DNA of 64,000 nt from Kribbella sp. ALI-6-A. GTDB lineage: Bacteria; Actinomycetota; Actinomycetes; Propionibacteriales; Kribbellaceae. Position 1 is the first letter of the stretch. Each line of letters opens with the position of its first letter. The notes under the pieces are model-generated. The model did not search any database and was not told the DNA's origin. It saw only the letters and a list, made by a program, of their open reading frames with translations. Where the stretch lies: contig NZ_MTQN01000008.1 in the NCBI RefSeq assembly GCF_001984195.1, positions 248,001-312,000 of the forward strand, given 5' to 3'. A program made the translations under genes and the position numbers. Shown one piece after another: positions 1-7,614 of the stretch.

Positions 1-71
1 TGGGTGACGCGCGAGATGCGGTGCGGATTCTCGAGCGCCAGCTCGAGGACCGATCGCTTGTTCACAGCCAT
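1..71 (-). CDS. possible 5' end of an unidentified gene, cut by the window edge
   Basis: An ATG at 71 opens a frame that stays open to the left edge and begins MAVNKRSVLELALENP. Only 23 residues are visible, so no family can be named. There is no clear ribosome binding site upstream, and the frame above the ATG stays open for a further 17 codons, so this start is only the most likely one. It would run in the same direction as the next two genes to the right. Confidence 0.3.
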   Translation of the reverse strand, partial: MAVNKRSVLELALENPHRISRVT

Positions 72-150
72 CGAGCCGCTGGTCCGGGACGGGGTACTGC
101 GTCCGGCGTACGCCGTCCTCCGTTACGGCGACGCGAGCCCAGGCCCGAAG

Positions 151-375
151 CTACGCGGACCCGACCATCGATTCGTGACTGATGCGGCTGCACTGGGCGA
201 GCCGGAGGGCCGCGATGCGGGCGCAGGCGGCGTCGATGGCGGCTCGTTGGGATTCGTACTGGCCGTACCAGAAGGGGTCTTCCGGCTGGGGGTCTTCCGG
301 GTCGTCGATGTCGGCGTACCACGTGGTGCCCGTACGGAAGATCCTGGCGTGGAGGTGCAGGTCTGTCCCGTTCAT
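151..375 (-). CDS. small conserved-looking hypothetical protein (74 aa)
   Basis: A 74-residue frame begins MNGTDLHLHARIF. It contains a Trp/Tyr-rich, acidic middle (TWYADIDDPEDPQPEDPFWYG), followed by an Ala-rich predicted helix (about residues 42-60). There is no signal peptide or membrane segment. The start is supported by AGGAGA 8 bases upstream of the ATG. It sits 89 bases downstream of the molybdoenzyme gene on the same strand and could be co-transcribed with it. I do not recognise a named family; the acidic WYADIDDP core suggests a small folded beta-alpha protein rather than a random frame. Confidence 0.6.
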   Translation of the reverse strand: MNGTDLHLHARIFRTGTTWYADIDDPEDPQPEDPFWYGQYESQRAAIDAACARIAALRLAQCSRISHESMVGSA

Positions 376-464
376 CGCGCTTGTCTCCTGGAGTGAGAGT
401 CGTGCGTTGCCCACTTCCGATGATGTGACGGGAAGTGGGCGACGCCAGGAGCGACACGCGGGTT

Positions 465-1562
465 TTACTGGACCAGGACAGTGAGGCGCTGGGCGGTGTT
501 GTTGGCGAAGCCGCCTCGGTTCCACGCTGCCTCGACCGGTTGGGAGCGGCCGGACTTGTCGTGGGCTCGCACGGTGAGGACGTGTTCGCCGGGGGTGGCC
601 TTCCAGGCGTAGGAGAAGGAGCGCCAGGAGAGGTCTTCGTTGTCGGGGGCATCTAACGTGGCGTCTTGCCAGGTGGCGCCGGCGTTGGTGCTGATTTCTA
701 CGCGGTCGATCGGAGCCCAGCCGGACCAGGCCCGGCCTTGGAGGGTGACCTCGCCGGCCTGGACGAAGCGGTGGCGGGACATGAAGTCGGGGTGGCCAGG
801 TGGGATCAGCAGGGCTCGGGGCTCGATGCGGGTGACGGCGGTGCCGGGCTCGTCGGGTTCGGTGCGGATGCGGTACGCGACGGCGTTCTGGTAGCCGGTG
901 AACTCGTGGTCGATGAGGTCGATCGAGCGGAGCCACTTGACGCTGGCCATGCCGTACCAGCCGGGGACGATCAGGCGGAGGGGGTAGCCGTGCTGGGGTG
1001 GGAGGGGGAGGCCGTTCATCTCCCAGGCGACGAGGGCGTCGGACTCCAGAGCTTCGGCGAGCGACAGGCCGCGTTGGTAGTCCTGTTCGATGCCGCGTTC
1101 GACGCCGTGGTCGGCGCCGGTGAAGACGACGTCGACGGCGTCCTCGCGGACACCGGCCGCGGCGAGCAGCGCCGCCAGCGGTACGCCGGTCCACTCGGCG
1201 GTGCCGACGGCTTCCATCAGCCAGGGCTGGCTGATCGGGCGCGGCTGCAGGTTCGCGCGGCCGTTGCCGGCGCACTCCAGTGTGACGCGCACGGTCTGGC
1301 GGCCCATCGCGCGCAGTTCGGTCAGGCCGAAGTCGATCGGTTGCTCGACGCAACCGCCGACGGTGAGGCGCCAGTCGAAGGCGTTGGTCAGCGGGATGTC
1401 GTAGTGGACCAGCACGTAGTGCAGCCCGGGTGGCGTCAGGTCGTAGCGCAGCGCCTCCAGCGGGATGCCGTGGTTGCGGGCGGCGAGCTGGAGCTCGTCG
1501 GTGGTGATGCCTTCGCCGGTGTCAGCCAGGCGGGCCTTGGTGCTGAACTGTTCGACCGTCAT
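465..1562 (-). CDS. sulfite oxidase-family molybdopterin-dependent oxidoreductase
   Basis: This 365-residue protein has the two-domain layout of sulfite-oxidase-type enzymes: an oxidoreductase molybdopterin-binding domain (about residues 45-225) and a C-terminal Ig-like dimerisation domain (about 235-365). Cys97 in LECAGNGR is the expected molybdenum ligand. No haem or cytochrome domain and no Tat or Sec signal are visible, so it should be a soluble cytoplasmic enzyme whose electron acceptor is not encoded nearby. An ATG at 1562 with GAGAGG upstream is preferred over a longer frame starting at 1613. Substrate (sulfite or another oxo-transfer substrate) cannot be told from sequence. Confidence 0.85.
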   Translation of the reverse strand: MTVEQFSTKARLADTGEGITTDELQLAARNHGIPLEALRYDLTPPGLHYVLVHYDIPLTNAFDWRLTVGGCVEQPIDFGLTELRAMGRQTVRVTLECAGNGRANLQPRPISQPWLMEAVGTAEWTGVPLAALLAAAGVREDAVDVVFTGADHGVERGIEQDYQRGLSLAEALESDALVAWEMNGLPLPPQHGYPLRLIVPGWYGMASVKWLRSIDLIDHEFTGYQNAVAYRIRTEPDEPGTAVTRIEPRALLIPPGHPDFMSRHRFVQAGEVTLQGRAWSGWAPIDRVEISTNAGATWQDATLDAPDNEDLSWRSFSYAWKATPGEHVLTVRAHDKSGRSQPVEAAWNRGGFANNTAQRLTVLVQ

Positions 1563-1644
1563 CGCGGATTCCTCTCCCCTGGGGGCCAGCCTATGCCGGG
1601 CGGCCGTGGGCAAGGCAAGACTGGGTCGCCGCTACCGTCAGGGC

Positions 1645-2442
1645 ATGGCGTACGACGTACCGCATCCTGCCGACCGCGCGCAGTCGTGGGCCGACTGCGA
1701 TCCGGACCTCCGCCGGTACGTCGAGCAGGCGCTCGCGGCCACCGGATTGGAGCCGTTCGGGGTGTACGTGCACGGCTCGCTGGCGATGGGGTGCTTCTAC
1801 CGGGCCAAGAGCGACGTGGATCTGCTGATCGTCGTGCGGGAGAGCCTGAGCCCGGCGCAGCGCGAACGGGCGGCACGCGCCCTGGCGGAACGGGCGGCGA
1901 CACGGCCGATGCTGGGAGATCTGGAGTTGTCGGTACTGACCGAGCGGCAGGTGGCGGAGGCCACGCGGGAGTTCGAGGTGCACTACTCGGCGTACTGGAC
2001 CGAGAGGATTCTGGCCGGTCAGGTGAATTACGCGGCGACGCATCGGGATCCGGATCTGGCGGCGCACGTCAGCGTCGTACGGCGGCGTGGGGTGGCGGTG
2101 AGTGGGCCTGCGCCGGAGGACGTGTTCGCGCCGGTGCCGGCGGAGGAGTATCTGGCGGCGATCGAGGCCGATCTCGCGGACGTGGATCTCCTGGCCGAGC
2201 CGTACTACGGCGTGCTGAACGCGTGCCGGGTGCTGATGGTCCGGGAGTCGGGCGCGGTGGTCAGCAAGGACGAGGCTGGGGAGTGGGCGCTGGCCGCGCT
2301 CCCGGAAGAACACCGGGGGATCGTGGAGCAGGCGCTGCGCTGCTACCGGAGTGCGCGAGTGGTCGCGCCGGAGGAACGGGGGACCGACGGGCACGCATGG
2401 GATGTCGAGGCCCTGGAGGCCTTTCGTGCGTACGTGAGCTAG
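1645..2442 (+). CDS. aminoglycoside (ANT(3'')/ANT(9)-like) nucleotidyltransferase family protein
   Basis: This 265-residue protein has an N-terminal polymerase-beta-type nucleotidyltransferase fold with GSLAMG (44-49) followed by D57-x-D59, and E94 in GDLELSVL as the likely third acidic residue. The C-terminal half looks like the DUF4111 helical domain found in AadA-type streptomycin/spectinomycin adenylyltransferases. AadA-like proteins transfer AMP from ATP to a drug hydroxyl, but many chromosomal actinobacterial members have no proven resistance role. The ATG at 1645 is chosen over longer upstream frames because the family fold begins about 40 residues later. Its TAG stop overlaps the stop of the converging response-regulator gene. 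Confidence 0.8.
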   Translation: MAYDVPHPADRAQSWADCDPDLRRYVEQALAATGLEPFGVYVHGSLAMGCFYRAKSDVDLLIVVRESLSPAQRERAARALAERAATRPMLGDLELSVLTERQVAEATREFEVHYSAYWTERILAGQVNYAATHRDPDLAAHVSVVRRRGVAVSGPAPEDVFAPVPAEEYLAAIEADLADVDLLAEPYYGVLNACRVLMVRESGAVVSKDEAGEWALAALPEEHRGIVEQALRCYRSARVVAPEERGTDGHAWDVEALEAFRAYVS

Positions 2443-3047
2443 AGCCAGCCGTTGTCGACGGCGATGCGGGCGGCCTCGGCCCTCGTCCGGGCGCCGGTCT
2501 TTCCGATGGCCGACGACAGGTGATTGCGAACCGTGCCCTCGGAGAGGTGAAGCTCGCGGGCAATGTCCGCGACGGTTCCGCCGGACCGGGCCGCGCGCAG
2601 AACGTCGGTCTCCCGTGCAGTCAGCGGGCTGGTCCCGGCGACCAGAGTCTCAGCGGCCAGCGACGGGTCGACGACGCGCAGCCCCTGGTGGACCCGGCGT
2701 ACGGCGTCAGCCAGTTGCGTGGCGGGAGTGTCCTTGACGACGAACCCCGCGGCCCCCGCCTCCATCGCACGCCGCAAGTAACCCGGTCGGCCGAACGTGG
2801 TGACCATCAGAATCCGCACACCCGGTACGGCGGTACGCAGCGCCGCGGCCGCCTCGATGCCGTCGAGCCCGGGCATCTCCACATCGAGCAGCGCGACGTC
2901 CGGCGTGCTCTGCTGCGCGGCCGCGACGACCTCGTCACCGCGGCCGACCTCGGCGACGACGTCGAGATCGGGTTCCAGGTCGAGCAGCGCCGCGAGGGCG
3001 CCGCGGACCAGCGCCTGGTCGTCCGCGATCAGCAGTCGGATGCTCAC
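2439..3047 (-). CDS. NarL/LuxR-family response regulator (DesR-like)
   Basis: This 202-residue regulator has a receiver domain with acidic pocket D9/D10, phospho-acceptor D55 and K105, then a LuxR-type helix-turn-helix (about 140-200; LTARETDVLRAA and LSEGTVRNHLS). It starts with GTG, whose TGA overlap with the upstream kinase stop (GTGA) implies translational coupling. It is the last gene of a four-gene operon: ABC ATPase, ABC permease, kinase, regulator. That arrangement is typical of DesK/DesR-like systems that control the exporter in the same operon, often in response to membrane state or antibiotics. Confidence 0.93.
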   Translation of the reverse strand: MSIRLLIADDQALVRGALAALLDLEPDLDVVAEVGRGDEVVAAAQQSTPDVALLDVEMPGLDGIEAAAALRTAVPGVRILMVTTFGRPGYLRRAMEAGAAGFVVKDTPATQLADAVRRVHQGLRVVDPSLAAETLVAGTSPLTARETDVLRAARSGGTVADIARELHLSEGTVRNHLSSAIGKTGARTRAEAARIAVDNGWL

Positions 3048-4189
3048 GGGCCCACTCTGACAGTCAGCCGGAATCCTCCGCCGGGCGCCTGGCCGACCGC
3101 GAGGGTGCCGCCCACCTGGTCGGCTCGCTCCCGGAGCCCGATCAGGCCGTGACCGCCCGGCGAAGGGGCCGGACCGCGACCGTCGTCCAGCACCTCGATC
3201 TCGGTCGCGGTGAGGCGGATCGTGCAGCGCCGGGCGCCCGAGTGCCGTACGACGTTCGTCACGCCTTCGCGAACGACCCAGGCGAAGAGTTCGCGGTGGG
3301 ACTCCGGGACGGCGTCGACCGTGGTCGGGAGATCCGCGCGGATGCCGGCCGCGTCGAGCGCGGAGCGGGCGGCGACGAGTTCGCCGGCGAGGCTCAGTTC
3401 GCGGTAGCCGGCGACGGCGGCGCGGACGTCGGCGAGGGCGGCGCGAGCCAGTTGCTCGACCTCGGCGACCTCGATCGCGGCGCGCGAGGGGTTCGCGGAG
3501 ATCAGCCGGCCGGCCAGTTCGGCCTTGACGGTGATCACGGTGAGGGAGTGGCCGAGGATGTCGTGCAGGTCCCGGGCGAACCGGTTGCGCTCCTCCTGGA
3601 CGGCGAGCTCGGCGAAGTCCTGGCGGGCGATGGACAGTTCGATGCTGCGCTGAATTGCCCGCCGCATTCCGAACACGGCCAGCGCGGCGAGGAAGATCGC
3701 GAGGCCGTAGCTGCTGTCGTCGTGCCAGCCGGGAACGAGCCGCATCGACAGTTCCGCGCCGCCGAGCAGGACCAGGATCACGGGGATCGACACCCGCAGA
3801 TCCAGCGACACCATCGCGATCGCCGTGATGTAGACGAGCGTCGTCAACGTGGTCTGCCCGGCAGCCGGCAGCATCAGCGCGGCCAGCAGGAGCAGCAGGA
3901 TCAGATAGCCGATCCGCTGCCACACCGGCATGCCGTTGGCGTTCAGTCCGACCTGCCGGATCCAGATGAAGAACACCATGTAGCCGGCCGCGAAGAGCAG
4001 GAGCGCCACGACGCCGACCACGCGGACCATGCCGTGGCTGTGCTGGACGATCTCCTGCAGCGGATTGGCCAGGTAGAACAACCAGATCGCGGCCGCCAGC
4101 CAGCCCCACCGGCTCGGCCGGCTGCGCCCCGGCCGGGCTCCGTCGGCCAGGGCGTCGACCAGCGTCGCTTTGTTCTTCACGGTCGTCAC
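3044..4189 (-). CDS. DesK-type sensor histidine kinase (HisKA_3)
   Basis: This 381-residue kinase has an N-terminal membrane region of about five or six hydrophobic helices (residues 30-175), a short linker helix, a HisKA_3 dimerisation and phosphotransfer domain with H209 in ARDLHDILGHSL, and a degenerate-length HATPase domain (about 290-378; EGVTNVVRHSGA, DDGRGPAPSPGGHGLIGLRER). No large extracytoplasmic sensor domain is present, so the stimulus is probably sensed in the membrane, as in DesK. It lies between the ABC permease and the response regulator. Confidence 0.93.
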   Translation of the reverse strand: MTTVKNKATLVDALADGARPGRSRPSRWGWLAAAIWLFYLANPLQEIVQHSHGMVRVVGVVALLLFAAGYMVFFIWIRQVGLNANGMPVWQRIGYLILLLLLAALMLPAAGQTTLTTLVYITAIAMVSLDLRVSIPVILVLLGGAELSMRLVPGWHDDSSYGLAIFLAALAVFGMRRAIQRSIELSIARQDFAELAVQEERNRFARDLHDILGHSLTVITVKAELAGRLISANPSRAAIEVAEVEQLARAALADVRAAVAGYRELSLAGELVAARSALDAAGIRADLPTTVDAVPESHRELFAWVVREGVTNVVRHSGARRCTIRLTATEIEVLDDGRGPAPSPGGHGLIGLRERADQVGGTLAVGQAPGGGFRLTVRVGP

Positions 4190-4204
4190 GGTAACGCTCT
4201 CGGC

Positions 4205-4939
4205 TCAGGCCCGGGCGGTGTCCGCGCGGAACCGGCTCAGCCCGATCGCGCCGAGCACCACGGTCCAGATCAGCACGATCAGCAAGGCATGCAGGTCCAG
4301 CCCACTGTCCGACAGCGCGCTGCGCGAGCTCAGTCCGGTCCAGTACGCCGGGGTCAGCTCGGCGATCGTTCTCATCGCGTGCGGCATCTGCTCGATCGGC
4401 AGCCACAGCCCGCCGAAGGCCGCGATCAGCATCGTGGTCAGACCGGTGATCGGCTGCACGCTGTCCGGCTTGGCGACGTACCCGATCACCAGACCGAGTC
4501 CGGCGAACGGCAGCGCGCCGAGCCACGACACCAGCACGACCGAGATCCACTGGCCGGCGCTGAGGTGGACGTGGCCGACGATCATCCCGGCCAGGAACAC
4601 CACGACCAGTGGCGGAATCGCCAGCAGCAGTGACAGCACGACCTTGGTCGCGACGTACGCCTGGGGCTTGAGCGGGGTCAGGCGCAGGGTCCGGTTCCAG
4701 CCGCCGTCGCGTTCCATCGCGATCACGCCGCCGCTGCTCATCGCGGCGTTCATCGAGCCGAACATCGCCATGCTGACCATCACGTACGCGATCGCCGAGA
4801 TGCCGCCCTCGGAGTCGGCCGAGTGCAGCGTCGAACCGAAGATCAGGAACAGCACCAGCGGCATCAGCACCGCGAAGATCAGCACCCGCCGGTTGCGCAG
4901 GGTCCGTTTGATGTCGAACCGCAGGTAGTCGAGGTTCAT
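4205..4939 (-). CDS. ABC-2 type exporter permease
   Basis: This 244-residue integral membrane protein has about six hydrophobic segments and begins MNLDYLRFDIKRTLRN, a typical ABC-2 (ABC2_membrane) opening with an amphipathic helix before the first membrane span. The ATG overlaps the stop of the ATPase gene (ATGA at 4936-4939). It should pair as a dimer with the adjacent ATPase to export a small molecule, lipid or antibiotic. The substrate is unknown. Confidence 0.9.
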   Translation of the reverse strand: MNLDYLRFDIKRTLRNRRVLIFAVLMPLVLFLIFGSTLHSADSEGGISAIAYVMVSMAMFGSMNAAMSSGGVIAMERDGGWNRTLRLTPLKPQAYVATKVVLSLLLAIPPLVVVFLAGMIVGHVHLSAGQWISVVLVSWLGALPFAGLGLVIGYVAKPDSVQPITGLTTMLIAAFGGLWLPIEQMPHAMRTIAELTPAYWTGLSSRSALSDSGLDLHALLIVLIWTVVLGAIGLSRFRADTARA

Positions 4940-5835
4940 GCCAGACTCTCCTGCTCGGCGCCGATCGCGAGAACGGCGTCCTCGAGGTCGGCGGAGGTGA
5001 TCTCGATGTCGTGGGCGGGGGTGTTGGCCAGCAAGTGGCGCAGCGTGCTGTCGGAGTCCGCGCACTGCAGCAGCAGCACGTCGCCCCGCGTCTCGACGTT
5101 CCGTACGCCGGGCAGCGCCGCCAGCGCTGCCAGGTCGGCGCCGGGCACGGTCGCCCGGATGGTCCGGCCGGACACGCTCGCCTTGATCTGCACGGCGGTG
5201 CCGTCGGCAACGATCCGGCCGGCCCGCATCAGCACGATCCGGTCGGCGTACGCGTCGGCCTCCTCCAGGTAGTGGGTCGCGAACAGCACGGTCCGGCCGC
5301 GCGCGGTCTCGGCGTGCATCGAGGCCCAGAAATCCCGGCGGGACTCGACGTCCATGCCGGTGGTCGGCTCGTCCAGCACGATCAGGTCGGGCTGGGCGAC
5401 GATCGCCATCGCGAACCGGACCCGCTGCTTCTGTCCGCCGGACAGTGCCTTCAACTTGCGGTCGGCGAGATCCGCGATGCCGGCCCGCTGCAGCGCATCG
5501 GCGACCGGCAGCGGGTCCTTGTGCAGGCCCGCCACCAAGTCGAGCAGTTCGCGGACCTTCGCGTCCTCGATGATTCCGCCACTCTGCAGCATCACGCCGA
5601 CCTGGCCGGCCGCGATCGCCTCGACGGGGGACCTGCCGTAGAGCTGGACGCTGCCCTGGTCGGGCTGGACCAGACCGAGCAGGATCTCCAGCGTGGTCGA
5701 CTTCCCTGCGCCGTTCGGGCCAAGCAGTGCCACCACCTCGCCCGACCGGATCGTGAGGTCCACCCCGGCCACGGCCTGCACTTCGCCGTACCTCCTGGTC
5801 ACTCCGGTGAGGGTGACCGCAGTTGTTGTCGTCAT
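4936..5835 (-). CDS. ABC exporter ATP-binding protein
   Basis: This 299-residue ATPase has Walker A GPNGAGKS (39-46), signature LSGGQKQR, Walker B LIVLDEPT, and an H-loop in LFATHYLEE, all in CcmA/drug-exporter style. About 90 residues follow the nucleotide-binding domain (VSGRTIRATVPGAD onward) and resemble the C-terminal extension of DrrA-like subunits. The ATG at 5835 is chosen because the residues upstream (Arg/Pro-rich) do not look like ABC protein. It is the first gene of the exporter/two-component operon. No obvious promoter was found in the 69 bases upstream. Confidence 0.93.
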   Translation of the reverse strand: MTTTTAVTLTGVTRRYGEVQAVAGVDLTIRSGEVVALLGPNGAGKSTTLEILLGLVQPDQGSVQLYGRSPVEAIAAGQVGVMLQSGGIIEDAKVRELLDLVAGLHKDPLPVADALQRAGIADLADRKLKALSGGQKQRVRFAMAIVAQPDLIVLDEPTTGMDVESRRDFWASMHAETARGRTVLFATHYLEEADAYADRIVLMRAGRIVADGTAVQIKASVSGRTIRATVPGADLAALAALPGVRNVETRGDVLLLQCADSDSTLRHLLANTPAHDIEITSADLEDAVLAIGAEQESLA

Positions 5836-5904
5836 ACCGAGAATGCTCCGGCGCGCGGCGGGTGCGGGCCTGGATCGGGCGTCACGAGGTGCCCATGACA
5901 TCCG

Positions 5905-6828
5905 TCAGATATCGGGCGCCTCGCTGCGGGACGTGCGGGTGATCGTGATCGAGGCGCCGACCACGCAGGCCATGCCGGCCAGCTGGACCGGGGTCAGCAA
6001 CTGGTTGAGGATCAGGTAGCCGGCGGTGGCGCCGACGGCCGGTTCGAGGCTCATCAGGATGCCGAAGACTGCCGGACGCATCGTGCGCAGGGCCAGGGTT
6101 TCGAGGGAGTACGGCAGGACGGACGAGAGCACCGCGATCGACAGGCCGACCAGCAGCGTGTGCCAGTGGAGGAGCTCGGAGAAACCTGCGGTGGCGAACC
6201 CGATCGGCAGAGTGACGGCGGTGGCGACGACGATCGACAGGGCCAGGCCGTCGAGCTGGGCGAAGCGCCGTCCGGTCTCCGCGCTGAGCAGGATGTAGCA
6301 GGCCCAGAGGACGCCGGCCGCGGCCGCGAAGGCGACCCCGAGCCAGTCGACCTCGGCGAGTTCGTGGCCGTTGACCAGCACGACACCCACCGCGGCGGCC
6401 CCGGCGGCGATGAAGTCACGGCGGCGGCGCGACATGATCGCGGCCAGGCCGAGCGGGCCGATGAACTCGATCGTGACGGCCACTCCGAGGGGGAGGCGTT
6501 CCAGGGACAGGTAGAAGGTCAGGTTCATCAGGCCGAGGACGATGCCGAAGGCAATCACCGCGAGCAGGTCGCGGCCGGTTCGTTTCCGCAGGCTCGGCCG
6601 GGCGATCAGCAGCAGAATCGGCACGGCGAGCGCGAGCCGCAGCGACACGGTGCCCGCGGCCCCGATCCGGGCGATCAGCATCGCTGCCAGCGCACCGCCG
6701 AACTGGACGGAGACGACGCCGCCCAGCACCATCGCCGTCGGCGGCACCCGGACTGTACGCACAAGGGCGATCAGATCACGGCGCGGCGGGTCGGCCGCGA
6801 CGGGATCCAGAAGGCGGACGTGCACCAC
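5905..6828 (-). CDS. EamA/RhtA-family exporter
   Basis: The open frame is 307 residues with ten hydrophobic segments in two EamA repeats. The region VVSVQFGGALAAMLIARIG and the TFYLSLERLPLGVAVTIEF motif match the threonine/homoserine exporter RhtA, which effluxes small amino acids. The start is uncertain: the GTG at 6828 lies inside a dispersed inverted-repeat element (6814-6917) and would add about 30 non-conserved residues. GTG at 6762 or ATG at 6732 fits the family better. Insertion of the element may have extended the frame or displaced its original leader. Confidence 0.85.
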   Translation of the reverse strand: MVHVRLLDPVAADPPRRDLIALVRTVRVPPTAMVLGGVVSVQFGGALAAMLIARIGAAGTVSLRLALAVPILLLIARPSLRKRTGRDLLAVIAFGIVLGLMNLTFYLSLERLPLGVAVTIEFIGPLGLAAIMSRRRRDFIAAGAAAVGVVLVNGHELAEVDWLGVAFAAAAGVLWACYILLSAETGRRFAQLDGLALSIVVATAVTLPIGFATAGFSELLHWHTLLVGLSIAVLSSVLPYSLETLALRTMRPAVFGILMSLEPAVGATAGYLILNQLLTPVQLAGMACVVGASITITRTSRSEAPDI

Positions 6829-6917
6829 TGATCAACCGGCGCTCATCTGCGAATTCCGGGCCGCGTCAGGCGTGACCGGACGGCGACGCAGCGGGTTGAT
6901 CAGTGGTGGACGTCCGC
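6814..6917. repeat. dispersed inverted-repeat element, copy A
   Basis: The left arm (6814-6837) and right arm (6894-6917) are 24-bp inverted repeats differing at one position, with a 56-base centre. The arm reads GCGGACGT(G/C)CACCACTGAT then CAACC. It fills the gap between the TetR stop and the EamA gene. Two relatives of nearly the same length lie at 19884-19984 and 39891-39994. No target-site duplication is visible at the edges. Confidence 0.8.
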
Positions 6918-6919
6918 GG

Positions 6920-7543
6920 TCAGCCCTCGCGCAGAGTGTGCAGGCCCTGCCAGAGCAGGTCCTGCAGGGTCCGCGCGGTCTTCTCGGCGGACGGCGGGGT
7001 GTCGCTGCGGGTGCGCCAGATGGCGAGGCGCTCGGTGGCGCCGGAGATGGTCTGCGCGATCACCTGGATCTCCTGCTCGTCGATGGTCGCCGGGGCGTTG
7101 AGCCGGACCATCGTCGCGATCAGCTCGACGAAGTCGGCGCGGACCTCGTCGGCGGCCTGGGCGGCCGGTCCGGCCGACAGCATGCCCTCGTCGACGATCA
7201 CCGACCACGCGCGCGGATGGTCGTCGAGGAACTGGAACCAGGCCACGAAGCCGGCGTACATCGCCTGCTCGGCGTCGGCCGCCGCGAGCACGGCCTCGGA
7301 GACGGCGTCCAGCAGCTGCGCGCGCAGGCGGGACAGGCAGGCGAGGAACAAGCCGTCCTTCGAGCCGTAGTACTGGTAGATCAGCGGCTTCGAGACGCCG
7401 ACGTCGGCCGCGATCTCGTCCATCGAGGTGCCCTGGTAGCCGCGGTCGCCGAAGATCCGCTCGGCGGCGTCGAGGATCTCCCGCTCGCGCGCGGCGCGGT
7501 CGCGGCGGCGTTTCACCGGTCCGCCGTCCGTGGTGGTCGTCAC
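6920..7543 (-). CDS. TetR-family repressor, probably of the adjacent BVMO gene
   Basis: This 207-residue protein has a classical TetR N-terminal helix-turn-helix (about residues 15-62; ILDAAERIFGDRGYQGTSMDEIAADVGVSKPLIYQYYGSK is the recognisable stretch) and an all-helical ligand domain. It is divergent from the BVMO gene, and two palindromes lie in the 71-base gap, so it should repress both. The GTG at 7543 is listed; a second GTG at 7516 preceded by GGCGGA is equally possible and would shorten the N-terminus by nine residues. The ligand is probably the BVMO substrate or a related lipophilic ketone. Confidence 0.88.
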   Translation of the reverse strand: MTTTTDGGPVKRRRDRAAREREILDAAERIFGDRGYQGTSMDEIAADVGVSKPLIYQYYGSKDGLFLACLSRLRAQLLDAVSEAVLAAADAEQAMYAGFVAWFQFLDDHPRAWSVIVDEGMLSAGPAAQAADEVRADFVELIATMVRLNAPATIDEQEIQVIAQTISGATERLAIWRTRSDTPPSAEKTARTLQDLLWQGLHTLREG

Positions 7544-7555
7544 CTTGCCCAGCTT

Positions 7556-7588
7556 AACTGACTCGGAGTAACTTACTGGGAGTAAGTT
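7556..7588. promoter_or_regulatory. two overlapping TetR operators between the TetR and BVMO genes
   Basis: The strong site at 7570-7588 is a perfect palindrome, AACTTACT-GGG-AGTAAGTT. A weaker site with the same geometry lies at 7556-7574 (AACTGACT-CGG-AGTAACTT, 6 of 8 arm positions). Their centres are 14 bp apart, and the two sites fill most of the divergent promoter region. Confidence 0.8.
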
Positions 7589-7614
7589 CACCGGCACAGC
7601 GCAGGAGGACGGGC

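Noticed and set aside
1645..2442. Calling an acquired antibiotic resistance gene
   Set aside because: Codon use matches the surroundings and no mobile element is present; a chromosomal family member is more likely.
2439..5210. Very long open frame on the minus strand across the two-component/ABC operon
   Set aside because: It overlaps four well-supported genes in another frame and is Arg/Pro/Ala-rich nonsense except for its last 200 residues, which are the true response regulator.
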